Part shown: piece by piece, positions 63,089 to 64,000 of the stretch
How positions within the stretch are numbered: the first letter of the stretch is position 1
How the letters are laid out: each line of letters opens with the position of its first letter
NCBI RefSeq assembly: GCF_010894435.1
Contig: NZ_JAAIXZ010000002.1
Coordinates: 186,001-250,000 of the forward strand
Source of the DNA: Pyxidicoccus trucidator
GTDB lineage: Bacteria; Myxococcota; Myxococcia; Myxococcales; Myxococcaceae
Length of the DNA stretch: 64,000 bases
Direction of reading: 5' to 3'
Translations under genes and position numbers: made by a program
The notes under the pieces: model-generated
What the model was told of the DNA's origin: nothing
Seen by the model: the letters and a program-made list of their open reading frames with translations, nothing else
The model's database searches: none

Positions 63089-64000
63089 TCACTTCACGTC
63101 CGTCACCTTCAGGGTGCCGATGAGGGGGGTGATTTCCGCGTTCCCCTCCTCGCCGAAGGCGAAGTGCGTGGCGTCCGCCACCGGCTGGTTGAAGGTGGGG
63201 TCCAGCTGGGTCCACTCGCCCACGAAGGCCTCCACCCACTCGTGCCAGTAGAGGGCGGGCACTCCGTCCTGGTTCACCATGTAGATGACGCCGTCCACGC
63301 GCCGCGCGGGAATGCCCGCCGCGCGCAGCAGCGCCACCGACAGCAGCGAGTGCTCCGTGCAGTCCCCGCGCCGCTGGCTCAGCACGTCCGTGGCCCGGTC
63401 CGCGCTGGCGCCGTAGTCCTTCTCCAGATTCGTGGCCACCCAGGTGTTCACCTTCTGCGCCGCGACGTAGGCGTCCTTCTCTTCACCGACAATCTTCTTC
63501 GCCAGCTCGCGGATGGCCGGGGCATCGCTCTCCACGATGAGGGTGGCCTTGAGGTTCTCCCCCCCGTCCGGGTCCGCCAGCGGCCGGGGCTTGCGGGCCT
63601 TCTGCGCGGGCGCCGCCGCTGACAGCGTCACCTCCACCCGCCCGTCGGGGAGCGGCTTGTACTTCTGCCGGTACGTCTCCTCGCGGAACTTCTCCGGCAG
63701 CCCCTGCACCACCAGGGTGACGCTGCCGGGCACCGCGCGCGCGGACTCGGGCAGCGGCCTGGGAAGCACCACGCGGGTGAGGCCGAAGACCTCCACCAGG
63801 TCCAGCCGCTTCGCGACGGCCTCCGTCTCCTTGCGCGCCTGCATCGTCTGGCCGAACTCCACCAGCACCATCTCCCCGCGCCCGGTGACGTAGGACGTCA
63901 CCGGCACCTTCTCCTTCTCCGACAGCGTGCTCGCCCGGCTCAGCTTCACCTTCACCCCGTTCAGCACCCGCTGCTCCGAGGGCTCCAGGGTGGTGGCCAT
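63089..64000 (-). CDS. Transglutaminase-like superfamily protein, 5' end outside the window
   Basis: About 303 codons read leftward from base 64000; the ATG exactly at the edge may be internal, because related proteins are longer at the N-terminus. The transglutaminase-like core is clear: the Cys in RRGDCTEHSLLSVALLRAAG, the His in ALYWHEWVEAFVG and the Asp in WTQLDPTFNQP, forming the Cys-His-Asp triad. The upstream part (TLVVQGLPEKFREETYRQKY) is probably an adaptor domain. Such proteins act as proteases or peptide-modifying enzymes, usually outside the cytoplasm, but no signal can be seen because the start is missing. Confidence 0.85.
   Translation of the reverse strand: MATTLEPSEQRVLNGVKVKLSRASTLSEKEKVPVTSYVTGRGEMVLVEFGQTMQARKETEAVAKRLDLVEVFGLTRVVLPRPLPESARAVPGSVTLVVQGLPEKFREETYRQKYKPLPDGRVEVTLSAAAPAQKARKPRPLADPDGGENLKATLIVESDAPAIRELAKKIVGEEKDAYVAAQKVNTWVATNLEKDYGASADRATDVLSQRRGDCTEHSLLSVALLRAAGIPARRVDGVIYMVNQDGVPALYWHEWVEAFVGEWTQLDPTFNQPVADATHFAFGEEGNAEITPLIGTLKVTDVK

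Overview
The window looks like chromosomal DNA of a high-G+C myxobacterium, most likely Myxococcaceae (Myxococcus, Corallococcus or Pyxidicoccus). The signs are codons ending mostly in G or C, many lipoproteins with Kelch, RCC1, MopE-type or 'choice-of-anchor D' repeats, a Hanks-type kinase with the HRDVSPQN variant typical of myxobacteria, a bacterial Thg1-like protein, and an enhancer-binding-protein/sigma-54 circuit. This is inference from gene content; there is no rRNA gene to confirm it. I found no tRNA, rRNA, CRISPR array, IS element or prophage. Coding density is high and both strands are used in short blocks.

Region by region: 1-4 kb has the start of a leftward gene, a duplicated hairpin leader, an ABC-2 exporter operon whose ATPase gene has lost its core in frame, and a 14-repeat Kelch lipoprotein. 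4-10.6 kb has a secreted lipase, a PolX-like HhH protein, release factor 3, an unknown protein, an M32 carboxypeptidase and a small Cys-containing protein. 10.7-17.5 kb has the stump of an O-methyltransferase gene, an M1 aminopeptidase lipoprotein, RNase D, and a ttcA-terB-like-phnD-like operon. 17.6-27.5 kb is rich in cell-surface genes (RCC1/MopE fusion, lipoproteins, ASH-repeat/VWA-like lipoprotein) with a GFA protein and a protein kinase. 27.7-39.5 kb has a hydrolase, an Upf1-like helicase, a subtilase, an overlapping P-loop kinase/Thg1-like pair (candidate RNA repair), a CAP-DUF350-transglutaminase-like operon and an S41 protease.

39.6-43.8 kb is a self-contained aldehyde-oxidation unit: aldehyde dehydrogenase, its DUF779 partner, and an AcoR-type activator, with a visible -24/-12 promoter and inverted repeats between them. 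44-51.2 kb holds membrane genes and a divergent candidate lipid locus: PAP2 phosphatase and fatty-acid desaturase on one side, and a DUF3419/BtaA-like aminocarboxypropyl transferase, a GNAT acyltransferase and a haem-oxygenase-like diiron protein on the other. 51.2-57.9 kb has yigZ, rarA, a translationally coupled operon of two UbiA-family prenyltransferases around an unknown protein followed by a lycopene-cyclase-domain protein, and a GT39-type glycosyltransferase. The window ends with a YyaL/DUF255 protein, a polysaccharide deacetylase, a lipoprotein and a truncated transglutaminase-like gene.

The most promising undescribed systems are the DUF3419-GNAT-diiron lipid locus, the double-UbiA/lycopene-cyclase operon and the kinase-Thg1 RNA repair pair. 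Many intergenic gaps contain strong GC-rich hairpins without a U-tract, which I list as candidate terminators.
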